Under the pieces are notes generated by a model, which saw only the letters and a list, made by a program, of their open reading frames with translations, did not search any database and was not told the origin of the DNA. This document shows, in pieces, positions 29,595 through 41,721 of a DNA stretch of 64,000 nucleotides. The stretch is from Heloderma charlesbogerti (taxonomy: Eukaryota > Chordata > Lepidosauria > Squamata > Helodermatidae): the NCBI GenBank assembly GCA_026122225.1, contig JANEZZ010002067.1, forward strand, positions 1 to 64,000, read 5' to 3'. The first letter of the stretch is position 1, and each line of letters starts with the position of its first letter. A program made the position numbers and the translations under genes.

Positions 29595-29820
29595 GGGCCA
29601 GTTTGGTGTAGTAGTGGTTAGAGTGTCGGACTAGAACTGGGGAGACCTGGGTTCAACTGCCCAGCCACAAAGCTCACTTCAGTCCAGCCACAAAGCTCAC
29701 TTCATGGTCTTCCAGGCTAACCTATTTCACAGGGTTGTTGTGAGGAGAAAACTGTGGGGGAAGGAGATTCACATAAGTATGACGTCTTGAGCCCTTGGAG
29801 AAAGGTGGGATAAATAAATT
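29595..29820 (+). mobile_element. Sauria-type tRNA-derived SINE
   Basis: Starts GGGCCAGTTTGGTGTAGTAG, B-box-like GGGTTCAACTGCC near 29650, body AAGCTCACTTC, then CACAGGGTTGTTGTGAGG and a 3' part ending GGTGGGATAAATAAATT. It differs from the minus-strand copy at 4841-5080 by an internal direct duplication of about 24 bases (CAGCCACAAAGCTCACTTCA twice, 29660-29703). Confidence 0.85.
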
Positions 29821-30869
29821 AAGGACTCAGATTGAGTCCTGGGTTCCCCTTTCCACCTCATGTTACATTTGACAGGGGCTGAGAGAAACGTTGACTCTCT
29901 CTCTCCTCCTGATTTGTTGAGTGAGATCGCAAGCACATTAGAGGGCCAGCAGCCTTCTGCTGACCTCGTTCTTCTCTGGATCAGAGCCAAGGTGCACAAC
30001 ATTCACCAGCAACATTAGGAATTTTACATTTGTAAAGGCAGCAAGATAAATATATAAAACTGAAGGAATGATCAGGGGAGCAGATTCCTGGAACCTTTTA
30101 AAAATGAAATCTTAATGTAATAAAGTTTTAAAGGAATAAGAGCAATTCCAAAACCGAGAGGAAGCTGAAGGAGAACCTTGGGGATTGACTGCGGCATGCA
30201 TAAAATCTAAGGCCATGTTTTGGAAGGAGGGGGGAGGGGGAGTATTGATCACTCTCGGAAAGCCTTGGGAGAGTAACAGCAGGGCAACACTCAGATCTGT
30301 CCACTTGGAAAAAAATATGGCCCTTTCATATGTAAAACCCCCCCCAAACCATATGTTTTTTATATATCACATGTGGCGTATGTGCGGACTGTAATTAAAG
30401 AGAACAACTCTGTCAATATATGATCTCACATAAATTTAATCTATAAACCATATGCTACTTATGCATGAATGCTGTATACATTTCTGAAAGCTTAGTGGGT
30501 AAATGGAAAAAGGGGGTTTGGGAGGAATGTGGAGGTAGGAAAAAATGAATCTGAAGCTGAGTCGAAGGGGGGAAGGGTGCAGATGCTGGGTGTATGGAAG
30601 CTGTAAAAGTCAGTGGCAAACTGGAGGCAGAAGAGGAGAAGGATGAACTTTGAACTAGAAAAAAACAAAGGAAAGGGTTAGAGAAAGGGGTGCATTTTCA
30701 CAGGTGTCTTGGGAGAAGGAGGTTTATAAGTACAGACACAGGAAATGGGATGGACTGGAAAAGACCAGTCATAAGAGAAAGCAGCCAAGCTTTGAATCTG
30801 ATATTCCTCATAACACAAATTTGCCACGTGCCCACCCAAGAATCCATATTACTGTATAACCCTTTCCCT

Positions 30870-32335
30870 TTTTAGGGAAGGTACTTGAGAGGGTTGTGGG
30901 GGAGCAACCGCAGGCACTCCTGGAGGATACTGATTATCTAGACCCATTCCAGTCTGGGATTTGCTCTGGTTACGGGACTGAATCAGCCTTGGTAGCCCTG
31001 ATGGATGACCTTTATCAAGAGAGGGAGGAGTGCAACCCTGTTCTTTCTGCTCAATCTCTCATGGGCTTTTGATACCATTGACCATGGTATCCTCCTGGAT
31101 CAACTCCATGGGATGGGTATTGGAGGCACTGTGCTACAGTGGTTCCAGTCCTATCTACAGGGCTGATTTCAGGGCGTAGCATTGGGTAGCATTTCTCGGC
31201 CCCTTGGCAATTGAGCTGAGGGGTTCCGCAGGGTACCATCTTGTCCCCAATGTTGTTTAACATCTATATGAAGCTGCTGGGAGCAGTCATTAGGGGATTT
31301 GGAGCTAAATGCCATCAATATTCTGATGACATGCAGCTCTACCTCCCTGTGACATCTGAATCAGGAGAGGCTGTGCAAGTCCTGAACCAGTGCCTAGACT
31401 CAAGTCATGGACTGGATGAGGGCCAATAAACTGAAGCTAAAACCTGGCAAGATGGAAGCCCTATGGGTGAGTAGTTCCCAGGTCTGGGAGATAGGCTCAT
31501 TATGTGTTCTGGATGGGGTTGCACTCCCTCTGAAAGATCAGGTTCGTAGTCTGGCTGTACTCCTAGATCCATCATTGTTGCTGGAGGCCCAAGTGGCCAC
31601 AGCAGCTCGGAGTGCCTTTTACCAGCTCTGGCTGGTTCACCAGCTGCAACATTTCCTGGACAGGAATAGCTTGAACACAATGGTACAGGCATTAGTAACC
31701 TCAAGACTGGATTACTGCAATACACTCTATGTGGGGCTGCCCTTAAGGCTGATCCAGAAGCTGGAGCTAGTGCAGAATGCAGCAGCTCCGCTGTTGACAG
31801 GAGCTGCCCCTTTTCAGCATGCAACTCATTTGCTGAGGGAACTGCACTGGCTGCCTGTTTGCTACTGGGCCAAGGTTTTGACAATAGCGTACAAAGTCCT
31901 GAACAACTTGGGACCAGGATACCTGAGAGCACCACCTTCCTTATCAGCCTGCCTGGTCACTGAGGTCACCAGAGGGCATTTTCCTGATGGTTCCACATGG
32001 ACCCAGGGCCCGGTTGGAGTCCACCAGGAAAAGAGCCTTCAACAATGTGGTGCCCCCCCCCCCGTGGAACTCCTTGCCTTTGGAGATCCAGGAGGTTCCA
32101 ACATGGTGTTCCTTCTGGCTCCTCCTGAAGACATTGTTATTTCGAGTGGCCTCCCTTGAGTGACCAGCCACGGTTTATTAAATTTGGCCTTATTGGAACT
32201 TGTCTTTTTAAAAATGTTGTAACTGTTTTAACATGGTGTTTTATTCTTTTATCTCTGCTGTTCACCACTCCAAAATATTTTGATGTAGAGCAGTATATAA
32301 ATACTGTAAATAAATAAAGTAATAAAATAAATAAC
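30870..32335 (+). pseudogene. CR1/L3-like LINE reverse-transcriptase remnant with 3' end
   Basis: Frameshifted non-LTR reverse transcriptase. Recognisable pieces: QSGICSGYGTESALVAL near 30950, a disrupted core around 31050-31170, SPMLFNIYM (31244) and the catalytic-box region HQYSDDMQLYL (31310; Ser replaces the usual Ala of YADD). A 250-codon C-terminal part follows (31407-32159) with ANKLKLKPGKMEALWV, LVTSRLDYCNTLYVGLP and VQNAAAPLLTGA. It ends in an A-rich TAAATAAATAA tail. Several frameshifts and stops; not functional. The clade is judged from motif style. Confidence 0.82.
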
Positions 32336-35189
32336 CCAGATGCTACCATTTGAGCTCAAATGCTGGTGATTCAAGAGGCCCACCCTCAGGATACTCTTGT
32401 ACTTCTTCATGCAATACATACATTTACTTATGGAATTCACTTTCAGGATATGTAGTGGTGGGCACTAGCTTAGATCAAGCCTGGGCAGACTGTTGTTAAA
32501 CCACTAGGAGTCTGAAACCCTTGGTTCACTTCTGGCTTTGTTTTTTAAAGAGAGGACACATTTATGGAGGACAGATCTATCAGCCAACCTTAAACATGAC
32601 AACTAATCTAACCTCCATGTTCAGAGATGGTCTACTTCTGATTCTCAGGTGGAGGGGACAAAGAGCAGGAAAGGGATATTGCCTGCATGCCCTCCATGTT
32701 TCTCAGATGCATCCAGCTGACCACTGGTGAAAACAGAAGGCTGAACTACACAGACGTTTGGTTCAATCCAGCCAGTGGTGCTGTCAGGGCAGGACTTTGG
32801 GGCAAACGTCCAGGGTACCATAAGGCAGAGTGGGTAGGAGGGCCCCTAAAAAGAGTAGGGCTAGCTTACCACATTTAAATAATACAAATGGTCATCTTGC
32901 AGGATGGCATAAGACCATTACGTCCAAAGTTTTAAATTACCGAACTTCACCACTGAATCCAGCATGATTTGCACATATTTATTCATTTATTTAGGATGCA
33001 ATGCAACCCTATCAGGCTGACACCCACCAGATGGAAGCCTCCAATCTCAGAGGCTTCTGAGTATCCTATGCCCTGCTGAGCTGAGTGGGAGGAGCAATGG
33101 AGATGATTTTCACCTCTTCATCCTCCTTTTTATTCCTTTTTTCCTCTAGGGAGGCCTTTGAGCCTGTCTCGAGGAGGCACACTGGTTGGGACAGGACAGG
33201 AGAGGCCATAGGATTTTTCATATCTGGGCCTGTCCCCGCCCCACCCACCAGAACACCCTCTTTTGAGTGCCTTTTGTGATCTCAGAAAAGCAAGCAGTTC
33301 TTTCCATCACAGCTGCAAGTGAGAGGGGCGAGAGAAGGGGGTGGAGGGGGGATTGGATCATGTGGTCTCCTTCCCCAAGTCAAGCAGTGTTTATGGCTTC
33401 AGGAGAGGGGATCCAAGGGATCCTATGGTCCCTGTGATACTCTCCAAGGACCATAGGATTGCTCTGTCCATTAATTTATATCCTGCCTTTCCACCAAAAA
33501 TGGCATTCAAGGTGTCTAACAATAATAAAACACAGAGGAAAAACAAAGAGCAGCATAATGTTTGCATTGCACTAGCAGGACCCACCACTACCCCAACAAC
33601 AATCTAGTGTTTTCTAGATCAATGCCAGAAATGAGCCAAAACATTCATTTCCAGAATAGGACAGGTCAGCAGAGCTCCACAGGACTGTTTATTTCCAGAA
33701 ATGAGTGTTTGGCTCATTTCCCATTGCTTTAGGAAGGGGCTAGCTTCCAGTTGTGCTATCAGTGAGTTCCACTAGTGTGCAGGCAGCACTGGATACTGCC
33801 CCAAATCCTAATTACAATGTAACATAGAAATATTCATTAAGGGCACAATGCTATGGGGATAGGCGGCCACCTCCGAACTCGCCATGCTGGACAGGAGAAG
33901 CATGGGGGGGATTGTTCCCTCTGTGCTCCTCATGCCCTGCATTTGTGACTAGTCAGCCAGTTTTGGCTGTCTAGCCAGAGGAAGGCGGAGCAGGGGAGGA
34001 GACTGTTGGATGACACATAGGATGTGTCACACCATATCTCCTCCTTCCCTGCCCCAGAACGCCCCATTCTGGCCACTCTGGCTCCTCTTCTGAGCGCGGA
34101 GCACGGGGCAGTTCCACACTGCCCACGAGGCAGCGCGGAAGGAGGGGAAGGTTGATTCTCCAGGAATCGACCTTGGAGCACAGGAAAACCACATATCCTA
34201 TGGCCGTCTAGCTGCTGACTAGCAGCCATAGGATTGCTCCCTGCAACACAGTTACAAACATAACAATGAAAGAAATAGAGAGCACCTAACTGATTAGAAC
34301 CCCAAGAAATACTGAATGAACTGGTGCAAAATTCTCATTGTTGTGTGGCTAGAAAATCCACTGCTTTTTTTTTCCAAACTAAAACAATTTGCGGTTGAAC
34401 TTCCAACTGAAAATCATTAGCAGTCAGATAAAGATTATAATGAAGCTGCTGCATACTATATCCATAAACGATCAGCATCATTGTATGCAGCAGGCTACAT
34501 TTTGAGCAAGAAGTAATTAATTCATTGATTCAATGATGTTATTTCCCCCAGAATACCTTTTTCACCTTTGGCTAAGCAGTTGTGGCAAATAATGTCATGA
34601 AAATATTGTTAACAGATTTGGGGCCTACGTAGGAACAAGTGTGTTCATTTAAAAGTGTATCTCCGTAATATTTTTTATGAGTCTGAACTTCTTGGCACAT
34701 CTGTAGTTCACATGGCATTTTGCCATATCAAATGAAATTGTACTTTCAGGGAGAACTCAACAAGTACATAACAAAGTGTATTGTGATGAAGAATGAGCCA
34801 AATAAAATTATTGCTGTTTTTACAAAGAATTATTGGTATTATTCATACCAGGTCATCTTCTGAGTTCCAGCACTCAAATTCACTTGGTGTGTATTTGAAC
34901 ACACACACAATCCTTTCTTTCATCTCCAGTTTCCACATCTTGAAAGTGACCTTGTCTTGCACAGGTTTTCTTTTTCCTCATTCCCACCATGCAGTATTAA
35001 AATGGCTACTGACTAATTTAAAGAAGAAATAAATGCCCAGAAGAGGTGTACAGTGAATGGATGGAATTAAAAAAAAAAAACACCTTTCAAATAAAAGAAT
35101 AAAGATCTATTTAGTAAATGGGTGGAAATGAAAAAATAGCTTTCAAATAAAGGAATAAAGATCTATTCAGGGTGGAGGATATGGTGCTG
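32336..35189. other. Unannotated stretch, no gene seen
   Basis: No supported gene. Around 33470-33545 it resembles a LINE 3' tail (TTATATCCTGCCTTTCCACC). Short frames carry no protein-like features. Confidence 0.45.
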
Positions 35190-35690
35190 GCATTAACTTA
35201 TAATGGCTTATAGGGCCTGGGACCAAGGTAACTCAAAAACACTTGCTTCCATATAAACTTTGCTGTTCATGCACTAAGATCATCAACTGAAGCATCTCCT
35301 TGTGTTCTTCACCTGCTAAGGTAGTGGGTAGTGATTGGGGGAAAGGCCTTCTCAGTGGTGGCACCCCCACTTCAGTTCTGTACACCTGGTGACCACTTCG
35401 ATTACCATTCAGCACCAGGTAAAAAGAGTTTAATTCAGTCAGGCATTTTAAACAGTATATTTTGTTTTAATGTTGCTGACAATTTGAGACTTTAATGTTT
35501 GTCCAATTATTTTTTAACCATCTTAGACTAGTTTTTATCTGCTTCTGCTTTGATGCTGTTTAGGCTTTGAGTTTTAATGTGTGTTGATTTTGCTGTATTT
35601 ATTCTTCTATGTGTTTCATGTTTTTATGTAGCTCCTTGTATGCTGCCTTGAACGACCCAGGGAAGTGATATATACATTTCTTAAATAAAA
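35190..35690 (+). pseudogene. CR1/L3-like LINE 3' end
   Basis: Plus strand shows GGGACCAAGGTAACT, then a frame reading GKAFSVVAP (about 35338-35365), the C-terminal signature of this LINE group. A long T-rich 3' untranslated part follows, with GTATGCTGCCTTGAACGACC and an AAATAAAAATG end. 5'-truncated. Confidence 0.65.
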
Positions 35691-36276
35691 ATGAAATCAA
35701 TAAGGCAATGGCTAGGATGAAAATCATTTGTCAAAGCTAAGTGCAGGAAGGCGAGTATCTTTTGAATGAGAAGCTATCATGCAAATCAAAACAAGAAATG
35801 GAATAAACCCAATCAAGATCAGTTATTGCTAGGAAATAGAACTAGTCCAGCAGAATGTGCCAATGTGAATCAAGCAAAAATTATCTGGTGCACACATAGA
35901 CTTAAAAATGCCCTTCAAAGTTTGGGTGTTGTTGTTTCACTACTTTACAAGAGTTGAAATGTTCTGTCACTCATGTCTAAAGTGACAATTAAAGATGTAC
36001 CTCCAGTATTCCAAGCATAAAGTACATTGTCAATTCAACAGAATTCAAGAAAGCAGGTATGACACAAGATTAATGGATGAACAATAGGGTTATTGTAGTC
36101 AGCATAAATTACAATCCCAGCACTAAGTATGTAAATTGGAATATTAAACATGCAATAAAAGATTATTAATTTGGGAAGGGAGTAGAAACTGAACTTTGAT
36201 TAAAGAAAAAGTGCTGTATACTATGAAGGCAAGTGACTGAAAAAATATATAAAGTTGGTCTTCTCAGGGGCACCTT

Positions 36277-37112
36277 TAGGGATGTACAAAAGTCACTTAC
36301 CTTTTCGCGGATTCTGTTCATGGGGAGGGAGGCGTTCCATCCCTTCCCCCAGAATCCTCGACGGCCAGCTGTGCTCCACGGCAGCTCCACGGAGCAGCCG
36401 GCCAGGCCCACGCCAGGGCCGTCTGCAGCTGGATTTCCGGCCACAGAGGGCTCTGGGTAAAAAAAAAAAAACGCATACGCAAATGGCGGCAGCTATGGTT
36501 CCTTATTTTTCGCCGCCTTAGTCTACGTAAATATTTACATAGACTAAGATGAAGAAAAGAAAGGGGAACGCAAATAGCGTTCTGGGCGCTATTTGCGTTC
36601 CCCTTTCTTGTCTTCGTCTTCGTCTATGTAAATACTGACGTAGACTAAGACGAAACAAAGAAAGGGGAATGCAAATAGAGTACTGGGTGCTATTTGCATT
36701 CCCCTTTCTTGTCTTCGTCTTCGTCTACGTAAATATTGACGTAGACTAAGATGGCGAAAAATAAGGAATGCAAATGGCGGCAGCCGTAGCCACCACCATT
36801 TGTGTACACATTTTTATTTTTTTTTTACCCAGACGTGATAGGCTACGTAAGTCTTTACATAGCCTATCACATCTATGGGGGAGGGGAGAAAAAAAACACA
36901 GGCTGCAAATGGCAGTGGTGGCAGCCAGTCGGAAGACCAGCTGCCGCTGGAGCAGCCGCCGTCCAAAACATCCGCCCCAGGTAAGTCTCGTCCCGGGGGG
37001 GATCCGTGGGGGGTGGGGGGATGGCAGGCCGTTCCGCGATGGATTTCAGGGGGCCAAATGCACTGGCATTCGGCCTCACCGAGATCCATCACGGAATTCT
37101 CTGACATCCCTA
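36277..37112. mobile_element. Complete hAT-type hairpin-array element with internal tandem duplication
   Basis: 836 bp, TAGGGATG to CATCCCTA, perfect TSD GGCACCTT (36269-36276 and 37113-37120). Reverse AAGGTAAGTGAC near 36296 and forward CAGGTAAGTC at 36978. The core carries an approximately 101-bp module duplicated in tandem (about 36556-36656 and 36657-36757). Each copy has an AACGCAAATAGC- or AATGCAAATAGA-type hairpin and a GTCTACGTAAATA palindrome. A GATAGGCTACGT palindrome (36837-36870) and a GGTCGGAAGACC-like hairpin (36930-36945) follow. Confidence 0.93.
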
Positions 37113-37120
37113 GGCACCTT

Positions 37121-37410
37121 ACAGTACAATCCTAGATATGTCTACTCAGAAATAAGTTCCATTGTTTTAAATGGGGCTTCCTCCCAGGTAAGTGTGTATA
37201 GGATTGCAGCCTTAGAGATGCAGCCAGTAACACCAGTAAAAGTCCCATTGAGTCCAATGGAGCTACTCCCAAAAATGGATAAAGGATTGCAGCCTTATAT
37301 ATCAGCATACAGTGCAATACCATACATGTTTACTGAGAAGTAAGTCCCACTGTGTTCAATGAGGTTTACATCCTAGTAAACGTGTTTAGCATTACAGCCT
37401 TTGGGCACAA
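37121..37410 (+). repeat. Three consecutive copies of the ACTCAGAAGTAAGTCCC repeat
   Basis: First (about 37125-37215) CAATCCTAGATATGTCTACT to ATTGCAGCCTTAG; second, degenerate (about 37216-37295), ending GGATTGCAGCCTTA; third (about 37308-37402) CAATACCATACATGTTTACT to ATTACAGCCTTT. Their tandem arrangement is unlike the single copies at 4744 and 12020. Confidence 0.6.
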
Positions 37411-37823
37411 TCCTAGTGTATTGCTGCCTGCTATATAGAAACCCCTGATCTTGGAGGCTTCCGAGAATCCTATGAGACAGAGGCCATTTTCACCACTCCC
37501 TCCTCCTTTACTGTGTTTTTCACCAAACGGGCCTCTGAACCTATCTAGTGGAATTGTACCTTTGGACCCAGTGGATTCTCGGCCTTTCCTCTACCCTCTC
37601 CCTCCTTCTCTACCCATCCAGACCACCAACACGGCCTCTCCATCCCTCTCCCTCCTCCTCACAATGCCAGAGTTCCGACCCCAGGTGAGTAGCTGCCGCT
37701 GAGCTTTCTGCAGCATTTGGGAGAGGCGGTGGAGGGAGTGGGGAAATCCATGATTGGATCTCCACCTCTAAGGATGGAGCTCTGTCTCTGGCCTTGGAGG
37801 AGATGTGCCTTTAGTCCCAGCCC

Positions 37824-38032
37824 ATGGAGGCTGGTGGCTCTGAATTTGGTGGGGCTATGAATCTATTCTGGGTTTCAGTCAGAGCCAGCCAGAACTCTAA
37901 AGGAGCTATCCAGGGCGCTGAACCTTTGGGTTCAGCACCTTGGATAGCTCTTTTAGAGTTCTGGCTGGCTCTGGCTGAAACCCAGAATGCATATACAGCC
38001 CCAGCAAAATTGGATCCACCAGTCTCCACTGG
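37824..38032. mobile_element. Hairpin MITE, nearly perfect
   Basis: Two arms of about 100 bases (37824-37924 and 37930-38032) around a short AACCTTTGGGTT loop, so both strands translate to nearly the same peptide. Starts ATGGAGGCTGGTGGCTC, ends with complementary ...CCACCAGTCTCCACTGG. The interrupted copy is at 26986-27653. Confidence 0.88.
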
Positions 38033-38733
38033 TCCCAGACGCTGTTTAGGGGCAATAGGATTGCTCTGTTAATGTAGTAACATCATACACATGAAAAATT
38101 GAGTACTATGTGGCTTTAAATATCATGTACAACATTTTCAGTACCAAGCTTTTCAGTCACTAATCATTCATCTTTTAAGAAGAAAAGCTAGGTACCATGA
38201 AAAAGAGCTAAGGTTCTTTATCATTTTAATAATAGTCAGAACTGTGGTTAGGTCTGCAAATACTTCAGTGATCCTGGGCTGACTGTAACAAACAATTTGG
38301 GTCCTTCTGAGTATAGTGAATCTACAACAGCACAGCAACATGACTATTAAAGTGGCTTCATATACTTTTCATGATGAACCAGAAGTCTTACATTGCTGCA
38401 ATCTGGCTTTCTTCTTTGGGCTGTTTCCCATTTCCAACATTTTAAAGAGTCGCACAAATGATTTACATGCAAGCATTGCAGCAAAATTTTACTTGTCTCA
38501 TTTTATGTGATTCCTGAAACCAAACAGAGGCCCTGTTTTCATATAGGACATGTTAACCAGTCCTCGGCATGAGAGGGAAGACTTAAAATCAATCCTAAAA
38601 TTTGTTTGCTACGACTGAGCACTGCACCAGTGCAACGCCACCAGCACTATGAAATCACAGTGGCATTGCACAAAGGCATTGGAGCAAATAGTTATGAAGA
38701 GTCCATCATAATGCCATTACTAAAGTCATTACT

Positions 38734-38857
38734 ATGCAATGAATATGGACTTGCGCACGCTCTGGGAGAGAGCGGAGGACAGGAAGGCCTGGCGTGCTAT
38801 GGTCCATGGGGTCATGAAGAGTCGGACACGACTGAACAACTGAACCACAACAACAAC
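38734..38857 (+). mobile_element. BovB-type LINE 3' end, short insertion
   Basis: 124-bp insertion with the sequence GTCCATGGGGTCATGAAGAG, then GTCGGACACGACTGA and a CAA-rich tail, the hallmark of BovB 3' ends (and of SINEs using BovB). Flanked by AAAGTCATTACT (38722-38733) and AAAGTCGTTACT (38858-38869), an 11-of-12 target duplication. 5'-truncated. Confidence 0.8.
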
Positions 38858-38875
38858 AAAGTCGTTACTCCTAAC

Positions 38876-39281
38876 TAGGGATGCTGGAGAAATTCCAGAC
38901 GGACTGAAATGAGTTCAGATTTCTTAGAATGTGACCTGCAGAATCCATCGCAGGCCAGCCTCCTCAGGCTGCGCAGAATCAGTGGACTTTCAGATCTTTT
39001 TTTTTTCTTTTCTTTTCTGAAAGTCACACAATTGTATTCATAGGAAAATACGCAAATTTTTGCTGAGACTGGAAAATATACACAGGGAAAAGTGTAATGG
39101 AATGGGGGACAATACGCTAAATGTTATGTAGTAACGTCAATTACATAAATTGTTGTGAACCCTCTTACAGAATTATTTGTGTATTTTTCCACATAGTGAA
39201 AAGATTCGAATCCATCTGTGAATGGATGAATGATACTGCACAATCTACAAACACCCATGGGACGGATTTCACAAATACCTA
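38876..39281. mobile_element. hAT MITE, second family, complete
   Basis: 406 bp, TAGGGATGCTGG to ...AAATACCTA, perfect TSD CTCCTAAC (38868-38875 and 39282-39289). Inverted relative to 28409-28744, with which it shares the AGTCCACTGA/TCAGTGGACT, GGGGGACAATACG and AATTATTTGTGTATTTTTCC segments. No coding capacity. Confidence 0.85.
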
Positions 39282-39997
39282 CTCCTAACATGTCCCATTT
39301 CAGTGTCTTTGACATTGTCTGTCCCATTCAAAATATGCACTAGAATATGTAGTTTCGGGAACTGCAACATGGCAACCCCACTACAGTAAAAGAAGCTCTG
39401 CTGAGAGAGATGTTTTAAGAAATGGTACCCACTTCTCTCCCCCTCTCCTTCTTAGCTAACCACGCAGAGAACTGCAGGTCTCTCCTATCCCTTTTCCCTC
39501 TCTACAGGGGCAGTGTCGAGGGTAGGCATGGTCAGGCACCTGCCAAGGGCCCACAAGCCAGCAGAGCCCCACTGAAAAAAGCCCCCTGGACCCGCTCCTC
39601 CTCTTCACCATTGCAACCTGCTTGTTCACCTGCCTCTCGCTCTGACCCAAGCAGTGGTTGTGATCAGAATGAAGGGCAGTAGATGGCACTGCCTATTTGC
39701 TCACTGGCTCCCTACTTGTTAAGCAAGCAGGTGGTAGCAATGATGAGAAAGAGGATGAGGAGCAATAGCTGGTGACAATGGTGGTGAGAAGGGAGACTTG
39801 CTGGGGGAGGGGATCCGCTGAGGGTGCTTTGCCCAGGGGCCCTCAAAACCTGGAGCCAGCACTGCCTGATGAAGAGATCTGGAGAACTCAAAAGCTTGCA
39901 CATTTTTGTGGAATTTTGGTTAGTCCTGATAAAGTTATTGCCCAACTCTGGATTTTGTTTTTGTTTTTTTCATGGACCACCAGCATGGCAATCTTTG

Positions 39998-40034
<37 letters not shown>
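39998..40034. repeat. (TTG)n microsatellite
   Basis: About twelve TTG units; same length in the mirror copy at 53975-54011. Confidence 0.95.
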
Positions 40035-40877
40035 AATAACTGTGGCTTGAATCTGTTGTTTATATGAGGAAGTGGGGATTTCTGCCAACTCCCCCTTAAT
40101 CTGCAGCTTCCTGCACCATCTCACACTCCATTCCCAAGGGTTCTGCAACCCACAAAAACACATTGTCAGGAGTTGTAGGAGAGCTGCAACAGGAAGGGGG
40201 AGGCAGGAAAGCCCTATTCTGTGAACTCCATTCCATTCAGGGATGGAAAGTTAAGATCCAAACCTATACCATTTTCCGTTCTGCTAACCAATGTCTACAT
40301 AGCATATTACTGGAAAATGTGCTTGAGACTATACTAGGAGATATTACTGGCAGTGCTTCAGTGCTATGTAAAATTGATATTACTCAGATCATTAGTGGGA
40401 AGACTAAGCCTTTGTAATGCACACCAGTTTTCATTCAAATAAATGATTTATAATCATCCCCCCCACCCCACTCCCTGATAAAACATATCTCCTTGCCATT
40501 AGGGAAAAGGGACATGGCATTAGAAATTAATCCATCCGTATCTCCTCTGTCCTTTCCACTACCAACCATCTCTCTTTTTTGTGAATGTGTAATTGCAAAT
40601 AGATCCGTATCCACTGTGGGGTTATGCCCTACTGCTGGTTGCCTCAAAAGTCATTTGCCTCGATATTACCTTAGTTTCGGAAATCACGTATGCAAAAGTC
40701 CACCAAACGGTTGTCATTGTGAGATACACTCGGGAAACAAAATTGCAGGGTTCGGTCTGCTTAGTCACTTGAGTGAGCTGATTGGCTGAACATTGCTAAG
40801 TGCCTATAATAAGTGCTCTTTTTAAACATGTGAAAGACCCATAATTGATGGGCCTTGTGGGTTGGAACAGGCAATTA

Positions 40878-40878
<1 letters not shown>
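40035..40878. other. Unannotated stretch, no gene seen
   Basis: No supported reading frame or recognised repeat. Confidence 0.45.

Positions 40879-40904
<26 letters not shown>
40879..40904. repeat. (CA)n microsatellite, 13 units
   Basis: 26 bases here versus 28 in the mirror copy (53103-53130); the only length difference found between the palindrome arms. Confidence 0.97.
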
Positions 40905-40909
<5 letters not shown>

Positions 40910-41402
40910 ACAGAATGCAATCTAATACAGTGAATATGTACATGCTCTGTTCTACCAGGAAACTGGATTCCATTTTATTTCAATTGTTGTGGATTTAATC
41001 TTCAATGTTAAATTGTTTTCTTCTGTTATTTGTTAACAGAATTTGTATGCAGACCTCCCACACATCACTGAATATAATGTACTCCATATTGTTCTAAGGT
41101 TCCCTATTCAGTTTAGACAGGGATTTCATTATTAAGTTACACAAAGTTTCTGGGCATATGAAAGTTGAAGTAATAACTAAGTAGAGTCATGTACAATGTT
41201 TGGGAAGAGTTTTGCACACACATTGTAACAAAGTGATCGGACAGGCTTGGCAGCCAGGCCTGAGGAGCTGTCTGTCAAGGGGGAGGCAGAGGGAGAGAAA
41301 GCACAGCCTTGCTGACAGTTGGGACTTGTCAGTTGAGAGGAGGCAGCTAACCCAAGTGAGAGAAGGTGGTGGATCTAAGCCTGTCAATAGCTGTACTCGG
41401 AC

Positions 41403-41721
41403 ATTCCGTAGCTGTGTAGAATAAACACGTGAGGAGAGGGAGTGCTGTAGCCTCTCCTCGTCTTCACACATTTCCATAGTGCTCTACTCATGGACAGCTA
41501 ATTCCTGAAGAGGAGAGTTTCCTGAGTCCACGGAGACTCTCCACATGACTGAGAATCCTGGTTTTCCAAGGTTCTTAATTGTGTGGAAGGCCTCCATAGA
41601 TACAGGAGGCTCTCCTCTTCAGGAAACCATCCTCCACAAGTAGAGAGCTGTAGAAGTGCACAAGGAGGGGGAGTGATTAGAGCACTCCCTCTCATGCATT
41701 TACTCTACACAGCTACAGAAT
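41403..41721. mobile_element. Long hairpin MITE (ATTCYGTAGCTGTGTAGA type)
   Basis: Inverted repeat of about 150-base arms: ATTCCGTAGCTGTGTAGAAT at the left, the complementary TCTACACAGCTACAGAAT at the right. Centre near 41562 is between TTTCCAAGG and TTCTTAATTG. Arms share the CCTGAAGAGGAGAG/CTCTCCTCTTCAGG block. No coding capacity. Confidence 0.8.

Noticed and set aside
31405..31935. 176-codon minus-strand frame over the LINE, mirrored at 62074-62604
   Set aside because: Antisense shadow of the reverse-transcriptase remnant, whose plus-strand frame has the recognisable motifs.
36480..36880. Regularly spaced palindromes resembling a CRISPR array
   Set aside because: Units are hairpins of different classes without constant-length unique spacers, in a vertebrate-type genome and bounded by hAT termini.
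36768..37343. 191-codon frame and its mirror at 56666-57241
   Set aside because: Crosses the boundary of a transposon and its target duplication into unrelated repeats, so it is not a gene.
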